64,000 nt of DNA from Nymphaea colorata (GCF_008831285.2 NC_045149.1:4579500-4643499); one strand, 5' to 3'; positions 1 to 16,070 are shown, counted from the stretch's first letter. Notes: generated by a model not told the origin, from the sequence alone. Translations and numbers: made by a program.

Positions 1-765
1 CATGTATGCCCACTTTTCTTTTCTATAAGCATCATGTATCATTTTAATCAATCGACCCTAACGACCAATTAATTGAAACATTTTTTATACAAACTTAATA
101 TTGTTAGTAATGCATAAGAAGATCTAACGGAAAGTATTCTTTTACAGAAACCATTTTCTCAGATTCGATAGAAGTACAAAACGCTATTACTGACCTTGGA
201 AACGCATATCAACTCCATATGTTAATTCCAATTGATTTTAAAAGTTGAAACAAAGAAATGTTGCATTTTTTAGTTTATCGTTATCAAAATAAAAATTGCC
301 TTTGTAAGCAAGATAAAGTAGGACTTTGATTTTTGAGATCTCATCAAATAAAAAACTTAGCAGGAATAGATCTTATGACATTTACATAGTTTTGACAAAC
401 TTTTGGCATAACACTAATAAATATACCGTTTAACATTTGAATACAAAAAAAGTGTAACAAAAATTTAAGACAAAATAAATATGACACGTTTAATTTCAAT
501 ACTATGTTAGATTTTGTGAAAACGTGGTATTCAAAGGTGTTATTTTTACATTCAGTATGCAATAGCATAATATCATTTTATTTTTAATATACCAGAAAAT
601 TTACTTTTTTTTAAATTTAAATTTGACATAAAGATTAATCACAACTTTTTTTTAAAAAAAATCTGAATGTTGATTGATTGATTGATTTCGCCCCTAAAAT
701 CGACAAGTTGCCATAGTTTTATCTTAGACAACATGACTCATGCAGCTCATTCATATATCGCGTGA

Positions 766-776
766 CATATATATAT

Positions 777-815
<39 letters not shown>
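766..815. repeat. (TA)n(GA)n compound microsatellite
   Basis: A short TA run (about 766-779) passes directly into an uninterrupted GA run (about 781-815). Confidence 0.95.
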
Positions 816-818
<3 letters not shown>

Positions 819-1836
819 AATTAATCCCTGAAATTAAGCACGAGTTTTTTCAAACCCCTGCAATCTTAGGATAAGAGATTGAATAGAAGAAGAAGACATT
901 CCTCTTGATGTGTAGAGCTTAATTAATCCTAGCAAGAAAGAAGAGTGAAATGAATAGTCCCCTGAGAGTACGGATGAGTATATCATTTGGTGGGGTTGAA
1001 AAATCTACTACTTTCAAGAATGTGGGTTATTTCTCCCTTCATCGTCAAAGGATGAAAAAAAAAGGAAGAAATTGATCAGGAAAAAGAACACTGCTACATA
1101 TACATCAATAATATGTTGCCGTCTTTTTCATTTAAAGGCGTTCATTTTCATTAACTTAGAAATAAATAGTTGAATTATTTAAGGAAAATTGCGTTAATTA
1201 GACGACATTTTCCCAATTCAATTTGAAAGGGATTCCACTTCTCATTTGATCTCATTTAAAAGATACTTTAATTTCATTAAAATAAAATGTCAATGGGTCT
1301 CATGCTAAAGCCTGCAAAATGGTAAACTTTTGGAGCTTAACATAAAATGTAGACAATTATAAATTTATAGCCAAATTAACAACTTCCCAAATTTATTTTA
1401 TTTAAATTTGAGTACAAGCTCAATTGTATTTGAGTTTTTAGAGTTTAAACAGCTAGCCTTTCTTAATCTGCGCATAAATCTTCAGCCTGCATCACCAAAT
1501 TGGAAAATGAAGCTGATTTGTTGAACTAGCTGGCTAATTATACTGGCAAAAGTTATATGTATTAATGAAACTATCCACCCACTCTGTAACAGCAATCTTT
1601 TGTTAAACATCAATAACTAGGCCATGATGCAAGGTCTATTATTTTCATGAGCAAGGTGTGAGGAATGATATTTAAGGCTAGCTGATGTCCGGGATGATGT
1701 TAAATTACTCAGCAAAATCAATTAGGTGGTCATTAATCAAAGTATGGCGGCAGATCATTTAGTCTACTATATGTTGTATGATCGACTTGATCATTAATCA
1801 AAAACTGATGAATGCCATTGCATCTCCATCATCATT

Positions 1837-1857
1837 TATATATATATATATATATAC
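1837..1857. repeat. (TA)n microsatellite
   Basis: About ten TA units, followed by mixed sequence. Confidence 0.9.
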
Positions 1858-2368
1858 CACCAACGCCGCCGTTACCAACATAACAAGAAAGAGGAAGATG
1901 ATGATCTCTGGTAGTGGTAGGGGTTAACCAAGACACTATATGTACTTCAATTAGTATAGAAGCTCCCAGGTTAAAAAAAAATACAAAATAGTCACAAAAG
2001 CAACAAGAAAAATAAATGATCAACAATGGTAGCAATAATAACAACAACCAACAAGATAACCGTCTCAGCAATAACAACAATAGCATTTAATTGAACAAAC
2101 GTTAAAAAATACAACTAAAAGCTGTAAAATTAAAAGTTCATGCAGAAATGCATCGTTTAACATGATTCGATTTGGGTATATGCGCAGTCTGCCAGACCCC
2201 CAATTGCCGATAAATTGATACGTTTTAGGAAAACAAAGAGGGAAGAGCAAGAAATCGACAAGGTGGTAGCAATCAAGAATGCAAATTGAAATATATATCT
2301 TCGCCGCGAGAATATATATTTGATCATATTCCAGCAGAAGTAAAGAGAAGCCAAAAATGAAAGATCAC

Positions 2369-2644
2369 AAGCCTTTTTGGTTGGGAGACGGAAGGCTTAC
2401 ACGGAGCAGGAATGAGGTGATTGGGTTGGTGAACGTGAAGGATGACGATCTTGCACAGTTTGAACGTTCTCAGAGTCCACATCAAATTCTTGACATTCTC
2501 CCTCAGATCGCTCCCCACAGCAACATGCACCTTACCCTCCATCGAGCAAGAAGGCGAGGAGATTTCGCTCTCGCCATCCCTCTGATCACGTCTCTCGTGC
2601 CCGCGAAGATGCTCCAGCAATGGCCCCTCCTGAGGAATCGGCAT
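2369..2644 (-). CDS. USP-domain first exon, U-box kinase (PUB33-class) gene, partial
   Basis: Reading the minus strand from the ATG at 2644, the first ~35 residues are low in recognisable signal. Then come KVHVAVGSD, a WTL-F core and ILHVHQPNHLIP. This is the opening beta strand and first loop of the universal stress protein (USP) domain found at the N terminus of plant U-box/kinase proteins of the PUB33/34/35 class (family form VYVAVGK...ILHVHQPAQLIP). The match ends near residue 90 at SVSQPKRL, followed by a GT that could be a splice donor at about 2368. Family members continue there with the rest of the USP domain, a coiled coil, a kinase and a U-box; none of these is found in the remaining 2.3 kb to the left. 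It is either the first exon of a gene extending beyond the window or a gene fragment. The ATG is the first in frame after an upstream stop. I infer the family from remembered consensus, so the exact orthologue is not assigned. Confidence 0.6.
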
Positions 2645-3658
2645 GATCTCTGAGGCCTCCAGAATGACCCCCCCAGTTTTGTTAATAAAGCCAGGGAAAA
2701 AGCAAAATCAAGAATTAAATTCCGACCACCTTGATCTGACTGCTTTGCCGGAAAAAGAGAAACTAGACTACTCTCCGGCAGCTTTCTCTCTTCCACCTAA
2801 ATTCTTGAACAGCCATCTCCCCATTTTGGTAAGCTAATCCTTGCGTCGCCTCAAATGACTACTTTCTCCAAACGGAAGACCAGCTTCCTTTTGTTTTACA
2901 GCAACCTCTCTACCCTCTCTCTAAACCTCTCTCACATACAAAGACAGACACAGAAAAATACCCACGGCTTCATTACATCTCCCTTGTATTGTATTTATAT
3001 GCACCCAGAATGTGTCCGCCTTCTGCCTTTCTGTCCTTGTTTTAGGGTTCTTACATGCATAGCATGAGCAAGATGATGAAGAAACTTCTGTGCTGCACCA
3101 GGGAGGACCGTCGGATTTTGCCCTTTGACGGTTCAGATAGGTGCGGGCTGTGCTCTGAAAATCAGCACCGTCCAATCTTATGGACTTATAAAACATGTAG
3201 ATGATCATCGAGTTCACGTACATGAGCGCGTCGCCTATGGAATCAATGTCCTTTCCTTAAGATGTTCGTGCGCACGGTGATCAGAGTTCGCCGCTATTGC
3301 TCATGCGAAGCTGCCTCATGGAATTGCCCTTGGGCGATTCATCCCCACCGTCCATCTTCATCCTTGACGGTGTGGATCTTGCAACTCGACTATGCTAAGT
3401 TACCAACTGGAGTACGTGCGTATTCCATCCTTAACGTTCGTAAGCAAAGTGAAAAAAACGAATATAAAAACCGATATCTGCCATCTTTTCTTGCGCACGG
3501 AGTCCATTATCGAGGTTCGCTCCCGTTTCATCTGAGCCGTTGCTTTCAAGTTGGACGGCGGAGATGGTAGGTGTTTTCTGAAATGTGATCTGACGGATTA
3601 TATATATTAATCCGGTCTTACCTCCCTCGGTGGCTACCTTCTCTCTCTTTATCTCTCG

Positions 3659-3660
<2 letters not shown>
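2645..3660. other. Mixed-composition flank upstream of the USP-domain exon
   Basis: This stretch is less AT-rich than its surroundings. It lies immediately upstream of the minus-strand USP exon, so it could hold that gene's 5'UTR and promoter. Several short open frames exist on both strands but none resembles a known protein. I cannot point to a specific promoter motif. Confidence 0.3.

Positions 3661-3690
<30 letters not shown>
3661..3690. repeat. (CT)15 microsatellite
   Basis: Thirty bases of pure CT, preceded by looser CT-rich sequence. It lies upstream of the USP-domain exon on the minus strand. Confidence 0.95.
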
Positions 3691-3692
<2 letters not shown>

Positions 3693-3699
3693 GCCCTTG

Positions 3700-5200
3700 T
3701 CATGTTGACTCCACAAAGTCAAGGAATAAGGGAGGGAATCCTTTTGGAATGTTCCCATGAAGAAGGGTTAAAAAAAAAATCACAAGATTTAAGAAGATAA
3801 TAAAGTCATGGGGAGGTATCTTGTGAATTAATTAAGCACAACATCAGGTCAACGGCCAGTAAGGGCCTCAAAGAATCGAGCCCCTTGAATCTGTCAGCCT
3901 TGAGATATTTAATTTTCTACAAAGGATCAGTCTATGTTTCACCTTTAAAAATTAACTAGCTTCATGTTAAGGGCAGGTTTTTCCCATAATCTCAAATTCA
4001 CAACATAAATTAGGCAAGAATTGATGATCACATATAATTGGGATTGATAGAAAACAATAAGAATAATAGGAGCCGTTTGGCAATATGAAAAGTTTGTTAC
4101 TGTCTATGAATGTACTAAAAAATTGGAAAGATTAACGGAACATTGTGATTGTGCACGCAATGTTCAATGAATTTGCAACAAATTCATGGTTTTTTACTGT
4201 TGCCGGAACAACTAATGAAGAGATCTTGGTGGAATTGCCACATATGAAATTGAGCACAATTTTGCAAAGAAATATCTCACTTGTTTCCATGTATTTACAT
4301 ATATTTCATTTTATATATCCTTAACCAAAAACACAGTCCAATGATTGAGAAATTAAATAGAGAAGAACGAAAACATAGATGGTTTTAGGTTCAAGTGTCT
4401 CAAATTAACATCATGCCCCTAGCTTAAACATAGTCTCAAACAAGAAGGGTTTGCAGCATTAACATATATATGTACTATAGGTTATTAACTTTGGTTAAGT
4501 GGCTTAATTAATCTCTGCCTGACAAGTACGGTAGAGAAATTCATATCCTCTTGGGCAAAATGTTTAAAAAGAGGTTCTTGTTTGGAATTATAGATAAAGA
4601 AATATTTCAACAAAGAGAAAGGGACTTTCCTTATTTATGTCCTACAAATTTGTGGAAAAAATGAGTGACAGTGCATACGTGCATAGCACAATTGCAATGG
4701 AGGAATAATTGTGTTGTGCTCATTGCAAGAAAATCATGCACTCATTTGCTTCAACTTTATTGCAACTTGCTAGGGTATAGGAAAGGGAAGAGAGAGACTC
4801 ATTGCTAGGGTTTTTGAGGACACCTCATAGTGGACCACTCACTGGTGACCCATTTGGGATGTGATGGAGCCTCGAGAGTGTCCCACATACAATAGGAAAA
4901 TATGTTTTTAGCGACAACAAAAACATTCACTAAAAACATAAAAAACCATCGCTAAAAACCTTTCCCAATTGTTTAAAACTGTGCCTATTAGCTTTGTGCC
5001 TACAAACAAATTGGCACAATTTCTTTTTAGCTATGGTTTTTCTATACCTTATATATATATATAAAGAACACCATTAATTTATCTACCAAAAACATTTTAA
5101 TATCGAAAAATTGAATTGTTTACAATTGATTGATGCAATGCATGGACCAACATGCACTACTGTGCACACTCACCCACATTGACAGCATTTATGAATTGCT
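3700..5200. other. Non-coding DNA with CACTA-like subterminal motifs
   Basis: No coding signal. Around 4,885-5,050 there are repeated TAGCGAC and CGCTAAAAA words in opposite orientations. Such words are common in subterminal repeats of plant DNA transposons. I could not find a closed element with matching ends or a target-site duplication. Confidence 0.3.
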
Positions 5201-5213
5201 GATTTATAAGAAA

Positions 5214-5620
5214 TGCAAAGTCTTGTCTAGGGGAAATCAACAATTTGTGGTAAGTAACATTGCATGAAAACATCCAAAGGATTGCATTGTCTCGTACTTC
5301 TCCACTTCTGCTAAAAGAGCTCTATTACCAAATGGTAGTCTCTGATCTCCAACTTCAAATTCTTGCAGCCTTTCAACACACACTGCATTCCTTCATCACT
5401 TCATTAACAAGGGCAATGGATAGCATTTCCATGCGCTCAACACATAACATATTTCATCTGATGACTGGAACTAAACATTCTTCAATTACAGCTGCATGAG
5501 CCACACCTTAAAGGTCAGACGAAAACACTCGCAATTCCTACATATCTTTACAAGTAGATGCTACTACTTGAAGTCCATTGTCTCCAATATGCTCCAATAC
5601 ATGACAACAACCAAATGGAC
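5214..5620 (-). pseudogene. TIR1/AFB auxin-receptor F-box pseudogene fragment
   Basis: Read on the minus strand from a possible splice acceptor at 5,621, the sequence gives GLQVVASTCKDM, stop, ELRVF and then HAAVIEECLV. This is the leucine-rich-repeat segment of TIR1/AFB auxin receptors (family form CKDLxELRVFPS...AAVTEEGLV). It then jumps to MEMLSIA, LKLEIRD, PFGNRALLA and, after a one-base frame change, LWMFSC followed by HKLL. These match the last repeats of the same family (EMLSIAFAG, LEIRDCPFGxxALL, LWMSSCSVS). Roughly 90 residues between EEGLV and EMLSIA are missing. In-frame stops, at least two frameshifts and that deletion mark it as dead. The intact family protein is a nuclear auxin co-receptor in an SCF ubiquitin ligase. 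No F-box or N-terminal repeats are seen upstream. Confidence 0.8.
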
Positions 5621-5954
5621 CTGAAAAGCCATTTTGATGGAGGAAATCTAACTTTAGATGCCCAACTGAAAACATGGAGACAATAAAAATAAAAAATTGT
5701 ATACTAGACCGATATTATAGACAAAATTCAGAAAACAAGGTTGCCTAATTTCTAATAATTTAGACTCAAGGAAGAATACAAAAGCATGTACGTGATTACA
5801 AAAGACGATAAACATGAGAAATTGAAACTACCAAAGCAACATAAGCAATCGAATTTGAGATGCAGGTAATTGCGTTTATAACAATTTAAGAAACCATACT
5901 CATAAATGCTGAAGTTTAAGGCAACAACCAAAAAGATGGGCAGCAAACCATTGA

Positions 5955-6030
5955 CAACATTCATGAAAATGCTGATCTATGAGAAATGCAAAGTCTTGGT
6001 CTTTGAGAAATCAACTGTCCTACAAAAGAA
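5955..6030 (-). repeat. Second copy of the distal end of the TIR1/AFB relic
   Basis: About 75 bases here match 5,180-5,250 in the same orientation with scattered mismatches. Both copies carry the words GCTGAT-TAT and GAAATGCAAAGTCTTG. On the minus strand this copy reads QLISQRPRL, comparable to the KLLGQKMPRL segment near the C terminus of TIR1/AFB proteins. It may therefore be a partial duplicate of the pseudogene's 3' end. It is short, and the protein assignment alone would be weak. Confidence 0.45.
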
Positions 6031-6714
6031 AGATACGCAGATTGCTAATTTAATGCGGGATGATGTACATGGGCAAAAAGAAATGTGCAATTCACAAAAA
6101 ACTAGACAAATTGAAACTAAGAAAATTTAATTAAATTACCAACCTTGAGAGTCTCTCATAGTCAATGGTAGATGCATTGATCTTTTAGAAAATTCTGCAT
6201 AGTGGTATTATCACCATGCATGACAACTTCTCTTGTCCACCAATAGTTATACACCTCTCGTTGCTAGCTGCCGCCTGTCTCAAGTGTACATGTTCATCCC
6301 TGCTGTATGTTCACTTGATCATATTTCCATCAGTAAGAATATATGAACCCACCCACACACTCACATGCAATTTTCTCAAGACTGACCAATTGATTAGAAT
6401 TATTGAAGGCCAACACCCTGCACATCAGCTTCAAAATTTTTTAGGGAGTAGTCCTATGCAAAAAACAACTTACTCGAGTGAAAGGAATACAAGTGCAATG
6501 GACAGACAAATAAACCAACACACGAGTACATGGCAATCAAAATAAAAGGACATAAAATGTGAAAGAGATGAGAGGGATGGTAACCCTAGTAATAAAACAA
6601 ATTAAATATCTAAGCTCCTGATGGAAAAGACGGTCTCACAAACATATAACAGAATAAACCATCAACAAGAAACATTATTTTTAAAAAGGATAGCTAATTC
6701 ATATGTTCTTTTAC

Positions 6715-11036
<4,322 letters not shown>

Positions 11037-11391
11037 GTTTTGAATCACTAATCCATTTTTTTTGTAGTAGGAACATATTATAAAATCGTGTTACTGGTTG
11101 TACTGATAGTGGCAATCGAGATGGAGAATAGTGATATTATTGTGGTAAAAGTAAGAAATAAACTAAACAACAGTCGTGATTTGGGAGAAACTCATGGATG
11201 GTATGATTAAAAGATGATGCACTCATAGGTTATGTTAGTGACGACAAAAGAGTGAAGGTGGAAGATAACATCTTGCTGCTGGAATGCCGGAAGTTGAACA
11301 ATAAGCAATGATTTTTCATTTATAAATAGTCCTATAAAAAGACTAAAATATCAGGTCTATTTTTTAGCTATTGCCACTTTAGCTTAGGGGT

Positions 11392-12080
11392 ATGGAAAAA
11401 GGGAGACTCGACTATGGTTTTACATCTTTGAAACAGCTATGGTCAAGCAGTCCAAAGTTTACATCCATGGGGAAAGGCCTGCTTAACATTCATGCCTCAT
11501 ATGAGGATGATATTAAGCTTATTGCCTCACCTAGTAGTGGTTTCTGGAGGCAGGGGCGAAGGGAAGGGGGGGCCGGCCTAGGCCATGGCCCCACCCCAAC
11601 CAATGAAATTTTTTTTACATCGAAAAAAATAATATTTTTTAATTGCATAATGTATTTTTTGTATTAGAATTCAGTTTGGCCCTATCCGAATCCAGAGAAA
11701 ATCCTGGCTCCGCCCCTATCTGGAGGTCACTTGTTGATTGCAAATTTGGGCTCTTAGCATGCCCTTGAAAATTGAATGGTCCAACCAGATTCAAATATGG
11801 ATAAGGCTATCGAAACTTCTGATAGAACTTTGGTCTCCAAGTGTATTCAAAGTTATTGCATATGCCATTTGGAGCATCCTTAATTGAAGCTAATGTTTTT
11901 ACTCAGAAATTTCATAATATGGTATTGTACATATAAAGACCGAGATGTCGTTGGAGTTTCGGCTTGTAATGGTTGTTAAACTAGAAGTAAAGGAAAGAAA
12001 AGCCTTCTCACTTTCAATCGCATATGAGATAAATGTTAAATGCTATAGGAAATGTGATGCTACTAATCAACTACTTTGAT
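11392..12080 (+). pseudogene. LINE ORF1 remnant (DUF4283, gag-like)
   Basis: The frame beginning MEKGRLDYGF leads through GKGLLNIHASYEDD, and after an inserted MITE resumes with MPLKI-WSNQIQIWIRLS and then ELWSPSV. WIRL...LWS...V..IA is the DUF4283 signature of plant L1-type ORF1 proteins, which bind element RNA. A further stretch near 11,950-12,060 ends with YEIN-KCYRKC, in the place of the CCHC-type zinc knuckle that follows DUF4283. Several stops and the 168-bp insertion break it. The paralogue at 51,230-51,560 lacks the insertion and reads through this region more continuously. Confidence 0.7.
11551..11718. mobile_element. hAT-type MITE, 168 bp, with 8-bp target duplication
   Basis: The ends are CAGGGGCGAAG and, reading inward from the other side, TAGGGGCGGAGCCAGGAT. 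This is the terminal inverted repeat of a widespread plant hAT MITE group. It is flanked on both sides by TCTGGAGG (11543-11550 and 11719-11726), the 8-bp duplication expected of hAT insertion. The paralogous segment near 51,385-51,400 has the unoccupied site (TCTGGTGG followed directly by TCACTTG). It has no coding capacity, so it was moved by a transposase from elsewhere. Confidence 0.92.
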
Positions 12081-13289
12081 ACTTCATATAAGGAAAAACT
12101 AGGGAACATCAGAGTATAGAGACCACACCAAATGCATGTTGCTAAAACACATAAGAGGAAACCAAAATACATTGGCAAACTAGTTGGTACAAAAACAACT
12201 TCTAAAAAGTTTGGTATTTTGAAGAAATATTTAAATTAAAGGATTGAAGAAGAAAAAAAACTCTCGAAAAATCATGAATGATGTCTCCAATGGTTAGCAA
12301 GAAAAGATGAATTTTGGTCTCTCTGAAGTTGTGAGCTCATATTATTAGTGGGTCAAATAAAATGACAAGTAAACTAGATGTGAACAACTTGCAACTACTC
12401 TCTAGGATTGAGCAATGGTTGTTCCTATTTCTTTACCATTGACTTCACTCCTAGAAAGAACAGAAAAGTTGAATTTCATCGTATGGAGAAGGGAAAAGCT
12501 AAGATGATGTGATAAGGTTTTCCCGTCAAGGTAAAGCCTAGAAAGCAAATTTTGAGATATAAAGAAATCAATGTTTTTAAGGTATAATTCAATTCCCTTA
12601 AGCTACCAAAGGTCACCTAAAGATGACGAGTGTTGTGAATATCTGCAAGTATAGGAACCAGTGGATAAATAAACCAATGTAGAGAACACTATGATGATAG
12701 GGAATGCTAGAGAAGAATAACAACTTGAAGATTCGTTTTAGTCCATGGAAATCTTGATTCCCCTAGAGGTGGCTCAGCAAATCCATTGTCATGGTGATGA
12801 GATGAGTCCAAAAGGCTTTTCATATATCTTGATATAGACAGGGCTGGTTGGAAATCTACCACCTAACTCAAATCCCATGGTGGAACATCCATGAGCTGGG
12901 AGCTAAACTAGCCTAGCATGATTTCATCAAATTTCCTACATGAGAAGAAGCCAAAGCTTGCAATTTCTATCGATATGAAACTCAGTGCAATTCAATGTGA
13001 CAAATTTTGTTTGAAGTTCCCTAATCTTTGCTTGATTCAACGTTTAAATTTATGACAACTATGCGAAGATGTTCATACAATGGGATGTTCAGGCTATCCC
13101 TTCTTATTTAATTGGTATGTTGGATGCTTAGGTTGGCTATATCCTTAATGTATCTTAGCTTCTACCAGATTTTACTTCACTTTAAAGCAGATTATGAATT
13201 TCATGAATTTACTACTACAACTTTTTATCTTGACATAGATTTTAGAATTTAGAAAACATTGTTTTGTCAATTGTTTTTCTAGATTATTC

Positions 13290-14900
13290 ATTATAGACAA
13301 CCAGTTGTTTGCATGGGCGATTTAAACTCCATTCAAGGGGCTTTTGAAAAAATAGGCAAGAGACCAGTTATTGCTACATGCTTGACATTTTGAACTTCAT
13401 TAAGAACTATGTTTCTAAAAAATTTACCATTCGGATTTCATATTCACTTGATCGAATAGTATAATATAGGAAATGTTGTCATGAGCAAACTTGATCAACT
13501 CTATATCTCCAATGCATGGGCAGAGGAAACTCCCTAGCCCTCAGTTTAGAGATCGTGCCACAATCCATTCAATGAAAAGGAATGCATATGCTAGTGACAA
13601 GGTATCATGCCCATAACAAGGAATTTGCCAGGATTGGATTACTATAAAAACTTAAAGCAATTAAAAAGTCATTAAAAGACTTGAGTAAAGCCCGGGACAA
13701 TGATTTGAATAAGGCAATTGCCAACCTCAAACAGAGAATCAAATGTGCACCACAACAAGAGGCAGAAAATGGCAATGTGGGGGCCCTTGATGAAGAACAT
13801 GAGGTCAAGGTGCAACTCATTCACTTGCTCAATTGTGGGGAAAAGCTAAGGAGACAAAAATCAAGGGATGAGTGACCTCAAAATGGTAACCAAAATACCA
13901 ATTTTTTTAAAGATTTGGTCAAAGGTGAAAGATGGAATAATAAGTATCTCTAATATATTTGAGATAAACACTTGATACATTATAGAGTTGGTTGTCTGCT
14001 TGAACTCTACTAGTACGCTTCCCAAACTTTAAAGTTGGAACTCATGGTTGCAAATGTTGAAAACATTATGCTTATGTCTCATGTTACCTTGGCAAGAATT
14101 GAGTGGGTAGTTTTACAATCTGTCAAAGACTCTACTTGGGGACATAGTGAATTCCTGAATGATTTCTATCAGAAATAGTGAAGACTAGTTGGAAATGATG
14201 TCAATGCTGCCATTGAAGGTTCTTTTATGACTGGTGAGAAGTGTCAATAAGACCCACATTGTTTTAATTCTTAAAGAGTCTGACATCAACACAACGGACA
14301 AGTTCCAGCTGATCTTTTCATGCAATGGCCTTCTCAAATTCATCAGTCACATGTTGATGAAAATAATGATATCTATACTCAGCAGGATCCTCCCCAAGAA
14401 TCAAAACAGTTTCTTACAAGAGAGAAGCATTCAAGACACAAGAGATCATTCATGTTCTTAGTCATAAATCAGCTTGTATTAAGATTGGCCTAAGTAAGGT
14501 GCATAATCAAGTGGATTGGAGATTCCTAGAAAACGCTCTAGTTCACCTACGATTGTGTCAACTATGGACTGCCAGAATGATGATAACATTCAAAATAATT
14601 TCTTCTTCTTTATTTTAATCAATGATAAAGAAGGTGTTTGATTTGAGCCCAAATGAGGCTTGAGGCAAGGGGGCCCGCTCTCATCTTACCTCTTTATTAC
14701 TGGCATGAAGGTTTTGACAAGGCATGTTAAGGTTGTAGTAACCTTCAGCAACACTCGTGTACCATGTTTGGGTAAGCTAACTTCTTCCTGCTCATCTACA
14801 ATTTATCCTGATGACATAATCTTCTTTATACATGGCAATAAGAAGTTCTTTCGAGTGCTGGGAGATTACCTTAGTGCTTTGGAGAACTGAGTTGATTTGC
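13290..14900 (+). pseudogene. LINE ORF2 remnant, endonuclease and reverse transcriptase
   Basis: In order: GDLNSIQGAFEK near 13,315 (the GDFN motif of the APE-like endonuclease), LKAIKKSLKDLSKA near 13,650-13,690, then RRQKSR and GNQNTNFF near 13,850-13,900. This is the linker typical of plant L1 elements (QKSR...WL..GD.NT.FFH). The reverse transcriptase follows: RSVNKTHIVLI near 14,240, KIGLSKVHNQVDWRFLENAL near 14,480-14,540, RQGGPLSSYLF near 14,662 and a catalytic box near 14,806-14,817. That box reads YPDD instead of YADD. Stops and frameshifts are scattered throughout, so it is dead. The protein would have nicked target DNA and copied the element RNA. Confidence 0.85.
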
Positions 14901-15279
14901 TAAGAAATGCTTTTAAAAGTTCCATCTGTGGATTTAATAATGACAACTATATTATAGAAGAGGTGGAAAAAGAGTGGCAATGAAAGAGGGGAAATCCCCC
15001 AATGACATAATTAAATGCATTTTCATCCATACTAGGTAAAAAATGGTGCATGGAAGAAAAAAAAATTGTTTGCAAACTGATTATACCTCATCAAAAATGT
15101 TATCGCTACATAGCCTAGATATTGGGGACTTTCAATCTAACCGCCATGTAACATATGTAAAAGACTGAAACACATGTATGAAGAATATCTTTGGGGAGAC
15201 TCGGAAGGTAACAAAGCTTGACAACATGTAAGCTAGAACAAATTTTGTTCATCTTTCAATGAGGGTGGTGCAGGAATGC

Positions 15280-15737
15280 ATTATGTAAAGGAAATCAACA
15301 AGGCGAATTTAGCTTACTTGGCTTGTAGGGTGCTTAGACGTGACTTACCTTGGGTAAATCTCGTGAAGAAAGAGTTACCTTTATAGATGAAGCATATGGA
15401 CCTAAACTTAGCCACCTAGAGAATTGCCAAAGCTTGGAATGCTACAAAGGTTGAAGTTAAGTAGGACACTATGAATGGTGTGAAAGTTAAGTTTTGGTTC
15501 AATCCATGGCGTGGGCCACCTATAACTTAGAGCATGCCTTTTAATATGTGGCATTTGATGTAAGCTACGGAGAAACTAACAATTCAGGACATGCTTAACG
15601 AGCCAAATTGCTCCATTTAAGAATTCCTGAGAAAAGGTGGTACCAGAATTGTAATGTCAATTTTGTATCTAATTAAAAAAAAAATACTTTGATTTGGGTG
15701 GTTCAGTGCCCAATGTCAACTGATAAAGCCTGAGATT

Positions 15738-15793
<56 letters not shown>

Positions 15794-16070
15794 AAGGACA
15801 TTGTTTACCACTTTCTTGTTGGACTATTTACATTGGCATGGAGGGCAGACTTCCCATCAATATCTACTCTTAGAGACATGGTGTTCATCAAGCATGAAGA
15901 TGCTCTGTCTACCTTCTTGCCATTGAAGAGGAAAGCCACCCTTTTTTCAAGTGCCATGTGGCTCAACAAATTTGGCAACATATACTCTATCAATATTGCA
16001 CATGCTGAACTGTAAGTGGAGAAACTTTGGTGTTCATGCAGTTCAGAATTGGCTTTCCTTTGGCATTCTT
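15280..16070 (+). pseudogene. LINE ORF2 3' part, zf-RVT-like region
   Basis: After the reverse transcriptase the reading resumes with LACRVLRRDLPWVNLV, WRIAKAWNATK and KFWFNPW near 15,310-15,510. This is the post-RT tail of plant L1 elements (ISLAW..W..W.GDG..F.FW.DPW). Beyond a TA microsatellite, FPSISTLRDMVFIKHED and, in a shifted frame, cysteine/histidine-containing sequence near 15,900-15,970 resemble the zf-RVT domain. The whole 15,095-16,698 part is absent from the paralogous copy. Frames change repeatedly. Confidence 0.55.
15740..15789. repeat. (TA)25 microsatellite
   Basis: Pure TA inside the LINE 3' remnant. The open frame running across it is an artefact of the repeat. Confidence 0.95.

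Larger units (their letters stand above)
1..2350. other. AT-rich non-coding DNA
   Basis: I see no coding similarity on either strand. The stretch contains two microsatellites (766-815 and 1837-1857) and many short A/T runs. If the USP-domain exon at 2369-2644 belongs to a real gene, this would be its first intron and the remaining exons would lie left of the window. I found no second exon of that gene here. Confidence 0.5.

Noticed and set aside
4885-5050. A small CACTA-derived element near 4.9-5.05 kb
   Set aside because: TAGCGAC/CGCTAAAAA words are present, but the proposed outer ends do not match each other and no 3-bp duplication is visible.
13681-13875. A free-standing coiled-coil protein gene
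   Set aside because: It is the linker between endonuclease and reverse transcriptase of the dead LINE; the paralogue at 53,154-53,480 shows the same context.
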